Of a stretch of DNA of 51,002 nucleotides, positions 10,213-20,921 are shown piece by piece. Both the position numbers and the translations under genes were made by a program. Location: the NCBI GenBank assembly GCA_010909165.1, contig VJWM01000340.1:1-51002 (forward strand), read 5' to 3'. The stretch comes from Anthoceros angustus. Lineage: Eukaryota; Streptophyta; Anthocerotopsida; Anthocerotales; Anthocerotaceae. The stretch's first letter is position 1, and every line of letters begins with the position of its first letter. Under the pieces are notes generated by a model. That model was not told where the DNA came from and searched no databases. It saw nothing but the letters and a program-made list of their open reading frames with translations.

Positions 10213-11214
10213 ATCTGCAGGTCAGACGCATCAAATTCCAGAAATAGCTGGGAAGTCAATCCACCGCACCGACAACAGGCATATTCTTTTTCTATGCCGT
10301 TCCAACAAATCCTTCGATTCGTCTGCCTCGGCGCCATGCCTGGCAGATTTGCCCAAAATGAGTTACAATATAACGCAGCATCCCAAAATGATAACATCGA
10401 TTGCATGGATTTTCCGGCAGCGGCCAGCACCATTCGCACCCCATGCCGGCAAACATCGGCCATACCCGTAGTCAGATGTCGCCTGCACATCGGCCCGCAA
10501 TACCGTATAGTTGTGCTGGTCAAAGCGAGCGCAAAGTTCCGGGTACTTCGCTGTTCTGGTTGCAGCCGGTCGTGCACAGCCCTCGCTTGCACTACCATAG
10601 GTTTTCCAGCCATGGTAACGCATGCGCTGCGCAAAATTCTGGTCCTCGCCATAATGAAAGAACAGCCGGTCAAAACTGCCAACTTGGCGAAGGCAGTTCG
10701 CCGACACCAGCCACACCGCTGCATTGACAAAGGCACTTCAAAACAAACAGCAGCCGTTGTCGTCAGCATATGCTCGGAGGCATCGGCAGATGGGCCGCTT
10801 TGTCCAGGTAGCTGCTGAAATGCGGATCGAGCCTAGCTTCGTCGCCCCGGAGTTGCAGCGCGGACTCGCCACACCGCAGTCGTTTTGCGTTTGGGCAAAA
10901 GCTCAACAGCTTTTGAAGGTATCGTTGAGCAGCCAGGCGTCCTGGTTGAGAGCAAAACAAAGTCGGCTTTCCAATGCAACAAAAGCCCGTTCAATGCCTT
11001 TGTTGTTGGCCGCGCCAAAACCAAGATTGGCTTTCATGTTGAACAACTCCACCTGCGGAAATTGCTGGTTGATCGTGGCGACGGTGTCATCGGTTGATCC
11101 GTTGTCAATCACCACAACTTGCTGAATGGCAGCATCACCCAGCAGGCTGCTCAGGCATTTGCTGATCCAGGCAATTCCATTATAAGTGACGATAACCGCA
11201 ACAACGATTGGCAT
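10209..11214 (-). CDS. GT2 glycosyltransferase, rhamnosyltransferase-like
   Basis: The GT-A nucleotide-binding start is VVAVIVTYNGIAWISKCLSS, followed by VVVIDNGSTDDT, NLGFGAANNKGIE and CFALNQDAWL, where NQD takes the place of the metal-binding DxD. The acceptor-side motif is SANCLRQVGSFDRLFFHYGE, followed by DQNFAQRMRYHGWKT, the signature of dTDP-rhamnosyl and related transferases. About 330 residues. ATG at 11214 gives the standard MPIVVAVI start. It is divergent from the permease gene; its stop overlaps the acetyltransferase start. Confidence 0.85.
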
Positions 11215-11320
11215 GGAAAATGAAATCAAAATATTTCATTTATTGCGCTGTAGTGATTTACCCCATACAATTAATGTAAAGGTAACCGAGACCGGGAACC
11301 GAAAAACAGAACTTAGACGC

Positions 11321-12168
11321 ATGGAAAAATTATTGGATCGACAATGGAAAGAGGTCATTTCGCCGGATACCCATTTGTTAAACCTGCACTGGAGATCTGG
11401 GAAAACCGCGATCTGCTGTTTATACTTGTCAAACGCGACATCACGGCCATTTATAAACAAACCGTACTCGGCCCGCTATGGTTTTCATTCAACCTTTGCT
11501 GACCACTGCCGTGTACGTGGTTGCCTCTCTCAAGGATCGGCAAAATTGGTACAGACAATATTCCGCCTTTGTTGTTTTACCTGAGCGGCCTGGTTTTGTG
11601 GATGTTTTTGCCGACTGCGTGGTCAGAACTTCCTCCTTTGCCAAAGACAACAGCCAGATTTTCAGTAAAGTCCATTTTCCGAAAATGGTCATTCCCTACG
11701 CCATCGTTGTCACCAACCTGGTAAAGTTCAGTTTGCAATTTTGTTGTTCCTGGCTATATATGGCTGGTTTATGGTGAAGCAGCCGGATCTGCGACCATCT
11801 GTCTACCTACTGCTGTGCCCGGTGATCCTCGCATTGGTGGGGTTTCTTGGACTGGCAGCCGGATTACTCGTATCTGCACTGACCACAAGGTACAAAGACC
11901 TTAGCCACCTGATCCAATTCGCAGTGCAACTGATGATGTTTTATCGACCGTTATTCTCCCGTTGACCTCTTTTGAAGGAACCCTTTCTTTCAATTGGAAG
12001 CTCAATCCCATGACCGGACTGATCAGAATGGTTCAGACTGGGCTTCTTCGAACAGGTAAACCGAATTGGACCAACTTTGGGTATATCCTGCTCTTTACCA
12101 CTGCTGTATTTTGTTTGGGTAATATCCTGTTCAACCTGGTGGAAAAAGACCTGGTAGATACGATCTGA
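11321..12168 (+). CDS. wzm: ABC-2 type permease of polysaccharide export (Wzm)
   Basis: The amphipathic start EVISPDTHLL leads to LFILVKRDITAIYKQTVLGPLWF, the diagnostic motif of the Wzm/KpsM/TagG permeases. Six membrane segments can be followed across about four slips, among them LLFYLSGLVLWMFF, IPYAIVVTNLVKF, VLFLAIYGWFM, LLLCPVILALVGFLGLAAGL and the last FTTAVFCLGNILFNLVEKDL. About 280 residues, normal length. It moves lipid-linked glycan across the inner membrane, with an ATPase of the Wzt type. The only such ATPase in the window is about 22 kb away on the other strand (33878-35110). Confidence 0.9.
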
Positions 12169-12282
12169 ACAAACCACCAGATACAAAAGATGCTGTCTCA
12201 AAAGTTGAGATGGCCTCATTTTTGCATAAGGCTCCATAATGCGTGTTGTTGTCTGCTGCAATCTGAAAAGATGTATTTTTAA

Positions 12283-13265
12283 TAGGATTAGGTAGAACTT
12301 GCTCAAAGCAAATATAGGTTTTGTTGCTGCTAAATATATTAGTATTTTAGTTCTAAATATATTAGTCATGTTTAAAGGCATAAATGCAATCGCATTCAGT
12401 AAGAAATTCAAAACAATGAAGATTGCTACAATTACCTGATTGATTTGAAATGGGGCAAAGGGTTTCATTGTTCCCGATGCGGTTGTGTTGAGCATTATAA
12501 AGGCAGGACATATTATTATCGGCGCTGCCGTAGTTGTAATTACAGTGAAAGCGTCACAGCCAACACCGTCTTTCACGGCATGAAAATGCCGATGCTAAAG
12601 GCTTTTCATATGGTCTTCAGGTTAACGGCAAAGAAAAGGGATGTCCACAACTGAACTTGGCGCCGAGGTAGGTGTGCAGCAAAAAACTGGTTGTTCAAAC
12701 GCAAAATACAGGTTGTTATGAAGCAACACAACGATGACAAATTGGATGGTGGTGTAGATGCTGATGAAACCTTGATCGGTGGCTATACCAAAACGCATAG
12801 AGGACGAAGCCTGGAGCAAAAACGCCGTACTGATGGCCGCAGAGCAACTCCCGGACGGCAGGACCGGCAATATCCGGATGCAGCAGATTGAAAACTTTGA
12901 AGCCATAACCCTGAAATATGCCTTAAAGGACATGATCGAACCAACTGCTGCAATTAGAACTGATCACCACAGATCTTACCAGCATTTGGCGAATGAAATG
13001 ACTATCCAGACTGTGAAATCGCGGTATGGCAAAGGATTAGAAGAGTTGCACAAACAAATTATGCAGTTTAAAAATTGGCTTCGTGGTATACACCATAAAT
13101 GTTCACAAGAACATTTGCATGCCTATCTGGATGAGTATGTTTACCGATTTAATAAACGCAACTGTCGACAATGGATTTTCAATGCCGTTATAACAGCATT
13201 GATGAATCAGGTACCGCATCCATATCCAGTTTTAAAACCATTTGCGCCTATTCTACCTAATCCTA
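12283..13265 (+). mobile_element. Complete IS1595-family insertion sequence
   Basis: 983 bp. Terminal inverted repeats are TAGGATTAGGTAGAA (12283-12297) and its exact complement (13251-13265). It is flanked by a perfect 8-bp target duplication ATTTTTAA at 12275-12282 and 13266-13273; 8 bp is the usual length for this family. It inserted into the 3' side of an older IS1182-like element. Its left 269 bp are repeated without a mismatch at 50200-50468, and a deletion derivative lies at 3982-4109. Confidence 0.93.
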
Positions 13266-13273
13266 ATTTTTAA
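12368..13273 (+). CDS. IS1595-family (ISXO2-like) DDE transposase
   Basis: Start MFKGINAIAFSKKF. A zinc ribbon follows, CSRCGC...CRSCNY (four cysteines), for DNA binding. Next come the helical part MLKAFHMVFRLTAKK and STTELGAEVGVQQKTGWLFK, then the catalytic core: VDADETLIGG with the first acidic pair, IRTDHHRSYQHL with the second Asp, and the closing IHHKCSQEHLHAYLDEYVYR with the late active-site region. About 300 residues, normal. The frame is broken near 12415 (one base missing before AATGAAGATTGC), near 12650 and near 12820. The stop codon lies within the target duplication. Confidence 0.92.
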
Positions 13274-13315
13274 AAAGCCGATTTTTATGGTGAGAACGCC
13301 TTCTTTTACTGCTTT

Positions 13316-13560
13316 TTATGCAGCTTTCTTGTTGTGGGCGAGTGCCAGTAATCCCATTTCTGCCGTTATTTTTTCTTTCCCGCTAGCACGAAGCGCTTGT
13401 ACTGATCGTTGTATTTAATATTAGTGAACCAGATCTATATCATGACACCGTTGCTTGCGCTTCTCAAGCCCGTTTCGTATTAAGCGCTTGCCGGCTTGTT
13501 GTTTCGGGCGACAGGCGTTATGGCTGACATCCACCATACGGTCGCCTTACTGCTGACGAC
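13316..13560 (-). pseudogene. C-terminal remnant of an IS1182-like transposase
   Basis: On the minus strand, across frame slips, RKQRCHDIDLVF is followed by IKYNDQYKRFVLAGKEKI and TAEMGLLALAHNKKAA. This matches the end of DDE transposases of the IS1182 type, where a late Glu/His block is followed by LxxLAHNxxK. The upstream 350-400 residues are absent; upstream of about 13560 no transposase sequence can be read before the right-hand repeat. Confidence 0.6.
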
Positions 13561-13663
13561 AGACATCCTTCAATAAACTGGTATCACAGTAGGTGGCCTG
13601 CTGTTATCGATCACTTGCGCATAGCATTCCTTTGTGCATAAACACAGCCTAAAACTGAGTAAA

Positions 13664-13698
13664 AGAGGCCGTCTCAAAATTACTTTTAGACGGCCTCT
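13664..13698. terminator. Strong hairpin, end of the IS1182-like remnant and possible bidirectional terminator
   Basis: AGAGGCCGTCT (13664-13674) pairs perfectly with AGACGGCCTCT (13688-13698) across a 13-base AT-rich loop. It lies about 55 bp beyond the stop of lipoprotein L3, so it could end transcription of the receptor operon. By position and similarity to the opposite end it originated as the IS terminus. Confidence 0.6.
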
Positions 13699-13753
13699 TC
13701 CTATAAATCGAAGATGATTGAGCTAGAGAAGAATAGGGTAGCGTAGGATTAAA

Positions 13754-15170
13754 TTAATTGATCGCAGTTGAGATCCATGAACCAACTGAAGTCCATGCGT
13801 CGGTTGTCAGAACCGCACCGCGCTGGGTTGTATTGGTGAAGAAAGGATCCAGGAAAGACAGGCCAACACCACCGGACAGAGCAGGTGAACCAGCCAGGGT
13901 TTCAGGAATCCGTCGAGTTTGAAAGCTGCAGTTAGGCAGTGCTCCGTTGGAGCTGTGTACCGTTACCCAGTGTGTCGATCAGGATGAAGTCAGGAATTGC
14001 GGTAGCAGTTCCGTCAACGATCTGATTGCTTTCGTCGTTATCCCAAACTACAGGAGTAGCTGAAGTGGTCTGCCACAGGTTGTAGCGGATGTAAGAAGGA
14101 TCTGAAGCACCGGCGAGGTTGTCGATGTTCACACGGGTAGAAGGCGTAACGCAGTGCAGCAGGCAGAACGTCGGCGATGATCGGTGTTGGCCAGGTTAAG
14201 GCGGCAGACGACGAACGTAAACACCACCGTCAAAACGACCGCCAGAACCCGGACGTACAGTCAGACTCGATGGTCCGATGAAAGTTGCGTTGGCGATGGT
14301 AGCGCGGGTGAGCGGCGTTCCGGCGAAAGTAGCGCCTGTTGCGTTATTATCAGACTCCGATGAATTCAGAACCTGAGTTATCAGCGAGGTCATTACGGTA
14401 AGCAATGATGAACTGGAGTTACCCACATAACCTTCTGATCGAAATCGAAATCATCGTCTTTTGAGCCATAAGCGATGAGGTGTTTCGCGTTAACGCGACC
14501 ACCAAACCACTCGAACGCATCGTCACCTGAGTTGGCTACTTCTACGTAGTCAACAACGGTTCCGTTACCAACACCGGCGAAAGTGAGGCCGTTAACTTCC
14601 TGGTTTGCAGCCAGAACAGTACCGCCTACCAAATTCGATGCGGTTGTATTTGATGGAACCGGAGTTATCGGTTTCAACATTACCACCATACAGGAAAGGC
14701 ACTTTGTCGGGTGCATGGCAGCTTCGTAAATTTCTTCAGTTGCACCGGCAGTTTTGATGGGTGCTTTACCCTGAGAACGATTCCACCCCAGTCGCCGTAT
14801 GATCTTGTACCAGCAGATTTTGAAGATGTCCAAACAATGGGTGAAGTAGCTGTTCCGTTTGCATTCAGTTTACCACCTCTCCCAACAAGAACTCCTTGTT
14901 GTTTCCGATTAACCAGATCAGGAGCGGCGAGGCCAGGACTTCCGATAACGGTAACACCAGGATTAACAGTCAATGTAACCAGCGAATCTACAAACACGAT
15001 ACCCTTCAGGTAAGTCGTTTTGGTCAGTGTAGTGTTTGTGGTGATGTGCCCTACGAGCGTGTCTGTCGTTGCACCGGGAACCAATGGCTTCTCCTGCTAC
15101 GTCGACATTTTGCTACAGGAGCTTGCAAAGATTGCAGCAAGCGCCATCGTACCAAAATGATTCTTTTCAT
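13754..15170 (-). CDS. Surface lipoprotein L3, right-handed beta-helix type
   Basis: Start MKRIIL, then LAAIFASSCSK, a signal with a lipobox Cys. Repeating short strands follow: TYLKGIVFVDSLVTLTVNPG, TVIGSPGLAAPDLV, VGRGGKLNANGTATSPIVWT, GDWGGIVL, GLTFAGVGNGTVVDYVEVAN, DDAFEWFGGRVNAKHLIAYG and DDDFDF. This coil pattern is that of the beta-helix lipoproteins often coded beside TonB-dependent receptors in Bacteroidota. End: TLAGSPALSGGVGLSFLDPF and WTSVGSWISTAIN. About 465 residues. It is separated from L2 by 139 bp and may have its own transcript. Ligand unknown. Confidence 0.75.
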
Positions 15171-15309
15171 TTTTGCGTTTTAAATTGTTTGCTTGTTGGA
15201 AAGAAAAAGGAAATGATTAATGGTCTTCGATCTACAACTCAAAACTACGTGCACAACATTACGAGATAATTAACGACCCATTACCAAAAGAAAAGTTAAT
15301 GTTAAGCGA

Positions 15310-16611
15310 TTAGTAACTCGACTGTAAAGGGATGAAATTTACCCAACCTCTCGTCCAATTATTATCAGCACCAACGCCAATAAAATTCACTGGCTTAAGA
15401 ATGCATCCTGAAATGCCGGCCGATCAAATGATGCTCCTGTCAACAGCGGAGATCCTGCAGCAGGTGACACATCGGGATTATCGTTGTAATCAAATGGACG
15501 CGAAAATTGTAATGCAGCAAAATCATTTGTTGTCCGGTTACCAAAACGTGTTTCCAGAAAAATCACGCATGTCGCGATATGTAAAAGGTGGGTATACTGT
15601 GCCCGGTAAAAACACACTATCAGACGGCGCCTGAACCATGTTGTTGGCAAAAGCGGCTGCGTCATTTACATAGGACAATGCCGCATGCCGGTCGTTTACA
15701 AACAAAGCTGTTTTCGGAAAAGACAATACAGAATTGACCATAGTCAGATCAGCACCCATTGCACAAGCGCCGCAGTAGACGGATACCGGACTGTATAAGA
15801 GAGTGAACTTGTTTCCGAATTTACCGGACCGATAACGGTCGCATTGGAAATCAGCGGATGGGTGCGGCGCCCCTGCGATACAATGCCAGAGAGTGAATAA
15901 CCCACCAGCGCAGTTGGAAATGCGGGATGACGGTAGAGCAGAAACTGCTGCCTGCCATGGTAACCCGCATCGAACTGAAAATCGTTTACGGCCGACGCAT
16001 AAGACAGCAGATAACGGGCATCAACAGTGCCACCGCTGAAGCCAAAGGAGCTGGAATTAAACGCGCGCTCACCTGCACATGGTCGATACTGGTCTTGCGG
16101 CCTACATCCTGCAAATGCATGGCGGCGATGCCACTGAAATTTTCATCCCAGCCTGCAAACTCAATCCGCATATAACTTATGTTTCCTGATCCGTCTTCCG
16201 GATCAGCCGCAACAACCGTATATACGGATGCCATTCCAGTAATGACTGCCTTCCCGTCGCTTCCGATCGAACCGCGCCAGCCGTGGGAAAAAACTGGTGA
16301 ACACAATCGGATTGTCGGCAGTCCCTGCCGCTGAAATGCTTGCGCCCTGCTGGATATACACCCCTACTCTGTCTTTCACTTTGATCAGCGTGCCGGGGTG
16401 GATCATCAGCCGCTGCCCGGCAGTCATGTACAAACTGGCAGACAATACATACGTGGTATCACTGGCAAGTGTAATGCTGTCGCCCCGGGAAGCGATGAAA
16501 GCGGGATCGATGTCGACAACCGCACGCGAAACATCCTGCAATTCAACCGTTTTTACACAGGAAGTGAACATGCCCAATGGATACCCCAATAACCGAACGA
16601 ATTGGTTTCAT
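15310..16611 (-). CDS. Surface lipoprotein L2, beta-helix type
   Basis: Start MKPIRSVIGVSIG, slip, then TSCVKTVELQD, so a lipobox Cys is likely. Then SITLASDTTYVLSASLYMTA, GQRLMIHPGTLIKVKDR, VYIQQGASISAAGTADNPIV and FTSFFP, the rising coils of a right-handed helix, and GNISYMRIEFAGWDENFSGI. The C-terminus NDNPDVSPAAGSPLLTGASF is followed, across a slip, by VNFIGVGADNNWTRGWVNF and IPLQSSY. About 430 residues. It starts 11 bp after the stop of receptor R2, so both are in one transcript. Likely an outer-membrane partner of R2. Confidence 0.78.
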
Positions 16612-16622
16612 CTCGCGTTTGT

Positions 16623-19551
16623 TTAAAAAGTAAAGCTGAAAGCCAGGGAAAAATAACGCTGACCAATGATATAGGAAGGCGTATTGTCCTGACCACCGTG
16701 ATGCGATAATCTACCGCTGCATTCGATTTGTCGATTTCAGCAGAAGCATCAAAACGTCCGTTGCCATTCAAATCCTGATAAACAATAAAGGGACTGGCCA
16801 GCAAATTGGAAATATTGAACTTGAACTTTCCCTTGTTTTTCCAGATGGCCTGGGTGATCACCAGGTCAACCATGTCTCTGCTCTTAACATAATAATGTGG
16901 AATGGTCGGTGTCTTGTTGCCGTTCTCCAGCGTCGCTTCATCGAAGGTGCCCAATTGGGCGATATAATCCCCGCGCGGTTATACGAAATGGTAAACTCGA
17001 AGGATTTTCTGAATGCATTTGCTGTTAACCCGCATTGATGATGTAGTCAGGCTGACCAGACAACTGGTGAGCCGTGATCTTTCCACTGAAAAATTCCTGG
17101 CTACCTTCCTTTACCTCAGAGCGGATGATGCTGGCATTCCCGAACAGCATGATATTTTCCATCCATTCCGCTCCGGGGATAAAATTCAGTTTCTTGCGCA
17201 GTTCCCACTCGATGCCTTTGCTCACCGCCTTTCCGGTATTGATCGGCCGAACGGCAGGATCGTTACCGATGCCGGAAACTTTCTCCACCGGATCGTTGAT
17301 GTGTTTATAGAAGACGGCCATCGATAAAATTTCTCCGGCTGACGGAAACACTTCAAGCTTCACATCGTAGTTACGGATCGATGCACTGCGCAATTCTGTA
17401 TTTCCACGTCACCTGCAATGTTTTGAAATCGTAGGACTGAAACGGCGCGAGATCTTTCAGTTCCGGCCTTATGGCCGTTGCTGATACACCGGCCCGCAGC
17501 GTGATCTTTTCGCTGATGTTGCTGATCAGGTTTACGGAAGGCAGGAAATTGTACTCGTTCCGCGCGGCAAAGGGACCGGTCAGCAGGTCGGGCTGATTGT
17601 ATCCGTCAAAATATACCGGTGTGAATACATTGACCGATTGCTGGTAATTTTCTCCCGCAACCCGGCGATCAGTTTCAGCTTCTCCAGCAAATTCGATTCA
17701 AGGTGCATAGGCCGCAGCGATGCTGCTCGATGCCTGGTAATTGCCCACCTGCCCGCGATGCCGGCGAAAGAAAGCGTCAGGTCGAGCGGACCATTGATGT
17801 AAACATTGGACGGATCCAGCAACTGACCAATCGTGCCCATCGGCTGGCGGTATGGCAACAGAATTCCATTAGCAAGGCGGTTGCGGTTCTGGTAAAAGAA
17901 TCCGGCTTTGAACACCTGCTTGCGGCTGAACAGGTTGAACAAGGTGGAAATGTTTGCCGCACCTCCCAGATTTTATCGCGGTTATTGCTCCAGAGCCGGC
18001 TTTGTGAAGCCATCGCCTGTGCAATGCCAGGTTATTGTTCCCGAGCAGTTCACCGGTTGAATCAATTTGTTTGTATAGGAAGTTCCTGGTATCGGGCAGG
18101 TCAGTAATATACCTTGCCGAATGAAGGTTCCAGTCGATCCTGGTTTCGTTGGTAGCCATCAACCGATGTTCGCCACCCAGCACATTGCTGATGATGCGTT
18201 TCTCTTCCGTCACATAGGTAGTTCCGGCCACCCGGGAACCTGGTCCGATGCCCAATACATCAAAGCTTTCCACATTCGCGTAAGGACGGTCGAGGTACAG
18301 GTTTTGAAAATATTGCTGTAGATATTTTTGAAAGTCAGTTTGGAATTGCCAAAGCGGTACGACAGGTTGAGCGCTCCGGATAACATGGACTCGAAATTGT
18401 ACCGGATGTTGTCGGGTAATAATTGAGGAATTCAAAATCGCCCGTTCCACCAGCACCGGGACCGATGGGCAATCTCGCCGTTACTTCGCGCTCAATCAAC
18501 TCCGATTTGCGTTGGTTGAGGGCGGCGACAACACCGAACTGATTGCCACTGTTGAATTTGATGCTTTTCCCCAGCCAACCTGCAGGTTATGGTTCAATCG
18601 AATTGCCCTGTTTCACCGGCACGCACGAGGTTGTTCTTCAACAACGACAGGTGACGCAGTCTTTCCTGCGCATTCATGTTCACCAGCGGAACCCGATCGG
18701 TTTGTTTAGGAAACTTGCCGGAAGATCACGCCCTTTCCGGAGATTCCAGCCATTCCAGTTTATCGCGCTGATCGCCATAAAAGGCCTTCCCCATTGTCTG
18801 GTCAAAAAGATCCTTGCAATGAAATGGTCAGGAAATCGGCAGCAGGAATTTCTTTGGTGTTGACCTGTACAAGACCGCCTGCAAAATTACCAGGCATATC
18901 TGCCGTCGCCGTTTTATTGACGACGATATTATCGATCACAACCGCAGGAATCAGGTCGAGGAAAAGGCGTTTCTGTCGGTTTCAGTACTGGGCATCGGTA
19001 CGCCGTTCAGGATGGTTGTATTGTTCCGATAATCCACGCACCACCACAAATTTGTTGTCCTGCACACTGACGCCGGTGATCCTTCGGTGATCTGTCCCGC
19101 ATTGTTGTCGGGCGTTCTTTGTATTGCCTCAATGGAGATACCGTCAGAGGCCGCCACACTACGTCTTTGCGTTATACAGCCTGGCTTTCGCGACGCGCAG
19201 ATGAAACCACCACCACGCCTTTCAGTTCTGAAGAACTGGTGGTCATCAATACATCGAAGTAGGTCACTTCTCCTTCCTTGATCTGTATGCCGGTGATTTC
19301 CTTGGCGGCGTATCCGGTAATACTGAATACCACGGTAGCAGTACCCACCGGAAGGCTGATGCTGTATTTGCCATCGTTGCCGGTGCTCCCTCCCGCTTTC
19401 GCGTTTTCACGACCACACGCCGCCGCTGAGCGGCATAGTACTGGCTTGCCACTGTTCCCGCCAGTTTGCCGGTTTTTGTTGCGCACACAACAGTCGAAAA
19501 CAGGAGGCCGGAAAACGAATCGCCTGCAAGTTGTTTGGTTATGTTGTTCAT
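16623..19551 (-). CDS. TonB-dependent receptor R2 (carboxypeptidase-regulatory-like N-terminus)
   Basis: Signal peptide MNNITKQLAGDSFSGLLFS. The regulatory-like beta-sandwich shows KLAGTVAS, GNDGKYSISLPVGTATVVFS and TGYAAKEITGIQIKEGEV. The plug region follows: SAASDGISIEAIQRTPD (across a slip), VSVQDNKFVVVRGLSERYNT, ILNGVPMPSTETDRNAFS, then DNIVVNKTATADMPGNFAGG. The barrel ends YFSLAFSFTF with the terminal aromatic residue. About 975 residues, standard for this receptor class. It lies 9 bp after L1 and 11 bp before L2. Imports an unknown large ligand using TonB energy. Confidence 0.9.
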
Positions 19552-19560
19552 GAGAAGGGT

Positions 19561-20921
19561 CTATTCAAGGATATTGTGGTTGGTTTGCAGCGGCGTAAAA
19601 TTGGTCCAGCCGACAACCAGTTGCGTTCTCCCATGGCGCCGATAAAATCGACCTGGTCAAAAAACGAATCGGTGTAATGCGGATCGGCAAAATCTGCTTT
19701 CCCCATAAGGTAGGAACCGGACAATACTCCCAGCTCATCGTTTTCGCGGTATTGATACAGGTTCTTGAATCCGAGCAAACGCAGGTCGGTAATGATGCTG
19801 TTCGCAAATTGAGGTTCTTCCATATACAATCTGAAATCGGTGAGTCATAATGTTTGTACCCGCGGCGTACATAAAACTGCGCAAGGTGTCATCGGTATGC
19901 GCAACGTTGTTTTAAAAGGGCCACTTCGTGGTGCACGTTAGCAGCCGAATTGGAATCGGAATGCACCAGGCACCACCTGGATAACCAAACAACAATGAAT
20001 TCCTGATGAAGAAATGGGCGTTGTTCCGGTTCACCATGGCCGCATTCTGCATAGGCAGAAGCGTATCGCTGTACGGCTGACAGCCCGTTCTGGCGTCCGG
20101 GACCGATGATTGATAAATTCGATATAGTAGGCTCGGTAAACGGCAATGCATTCGCCTGGTTGATCGCATTGTTTTCAATCAGAATTCCTGAAAATATTTC
20201 CGACGGATCCGATTGACGTGCACCGAAATAAGGATGCCGGTAGCTAGCAGGAACTGCAGCTTACCCTGGTATCCGTTGGTGCAGATAAAATCTGCAGCCG
20301 CACCAGAAGCATAGGAGAAAAGATACTTCCCGTTCACGCCACCGCCACTGAACGTAAACGACGCATTGTTGCCGGAGTAGCTCGATGAAATGTGGTGAAG
20401 GTTTGTTGCATTTCCCACATTGTTGCAGGCCAGCGGACCGAACTCGATGCGCACGTATTGCAGGAACCGGAATTATCGGTCGGATCACCCGCGCCACCGT
20501 GGTCATATTGTCGCCGGTTTTCCAAACAGCCTGATCCCGTTCCAATAATTGTTGTTGAAGCCAGTCGGCAAATTGCTGGTGAATACGATCGGCTGTTGTT
20601 CGGTACCGTTGGCAACGATCAGTCCGCCGCTGTTGATGGTGATCGATAATCCGGATTCGATTTAATGACCGTTCCAGCCTGAACTACCAGTTGTTCACCG
20701 GATTCTCTCGTAAAATTGTCCATTAGTACGTACACGGTGTCGCTCGACAATTCCACGACGGTTCTCCGTACCGCCGGACTGGCCGGATTCTCCTGCCATT
20801 GGTCCACCAGCACTACTTCGGGTTTATCGCGCTCAGTTCATCTGATTTCGTTTTACAGCCCGATATGGCCAAAACCAGCAGCAATGACCGTACGGAAACG
20901 CCGATGTATTCTCTTACACAT
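19561..20921 (-). CDS. Surface lipoprotein L1, beta-helix type
   Basis: The start ATG (complement 20919-20921) shares a base with the stop of receptor R1 (TAATG). After MCKRIHRR and a slip comes SLLLVLAISGCKTKSDELSA, a lipoprotein signal with Cys. Then VVLVDQWQENPASPAVRRTV, VVELSSDTVYVLMDNFT, SGEQLVVQAGTVIKSNPD. The C-terminal part has SGSYLMGKADFADPHYTDSF and FDQVDFIGAMGERNW, and across a slip GWTNFTPLQTNHNILE. The closing NW-GW-NF-PLQ pattern is shared with L2. About 450 residues. Presumed partner of R1. Confidence 0.78.

Larger units (their letters stand above)
12188..13699 (-). mobile_element. Remnant of an IS1182-like element, split by IS1595
   Basis: The two outer ends resemble each other as inverted repeats. 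Reading inward, the left end (from 12188) is gatgctgtctcaaaag and the right end (ending 13699) is gaggccgtctaaaagt. Each is followed by a partner arm (tgagatggcctc on the left, tgagacggcctc on the right), so each end forms a hairpin. The only coding part left is the C-terminus of a transposase on the minus strand. Without the IS1595 insertion only about 520 bp remain of an expected 1.6-1.9 kb, so most of the transposase was already lost. Confidence 0.6.

Noticed and set aside
13664-13698. Purely a rho-independent terminator
   Set aside because: No T-run follows, and the hairpin matches the opposite end of the IS1182-like remnant, so IS origin is the better explanation; a terminator role is kept only as a possibility.
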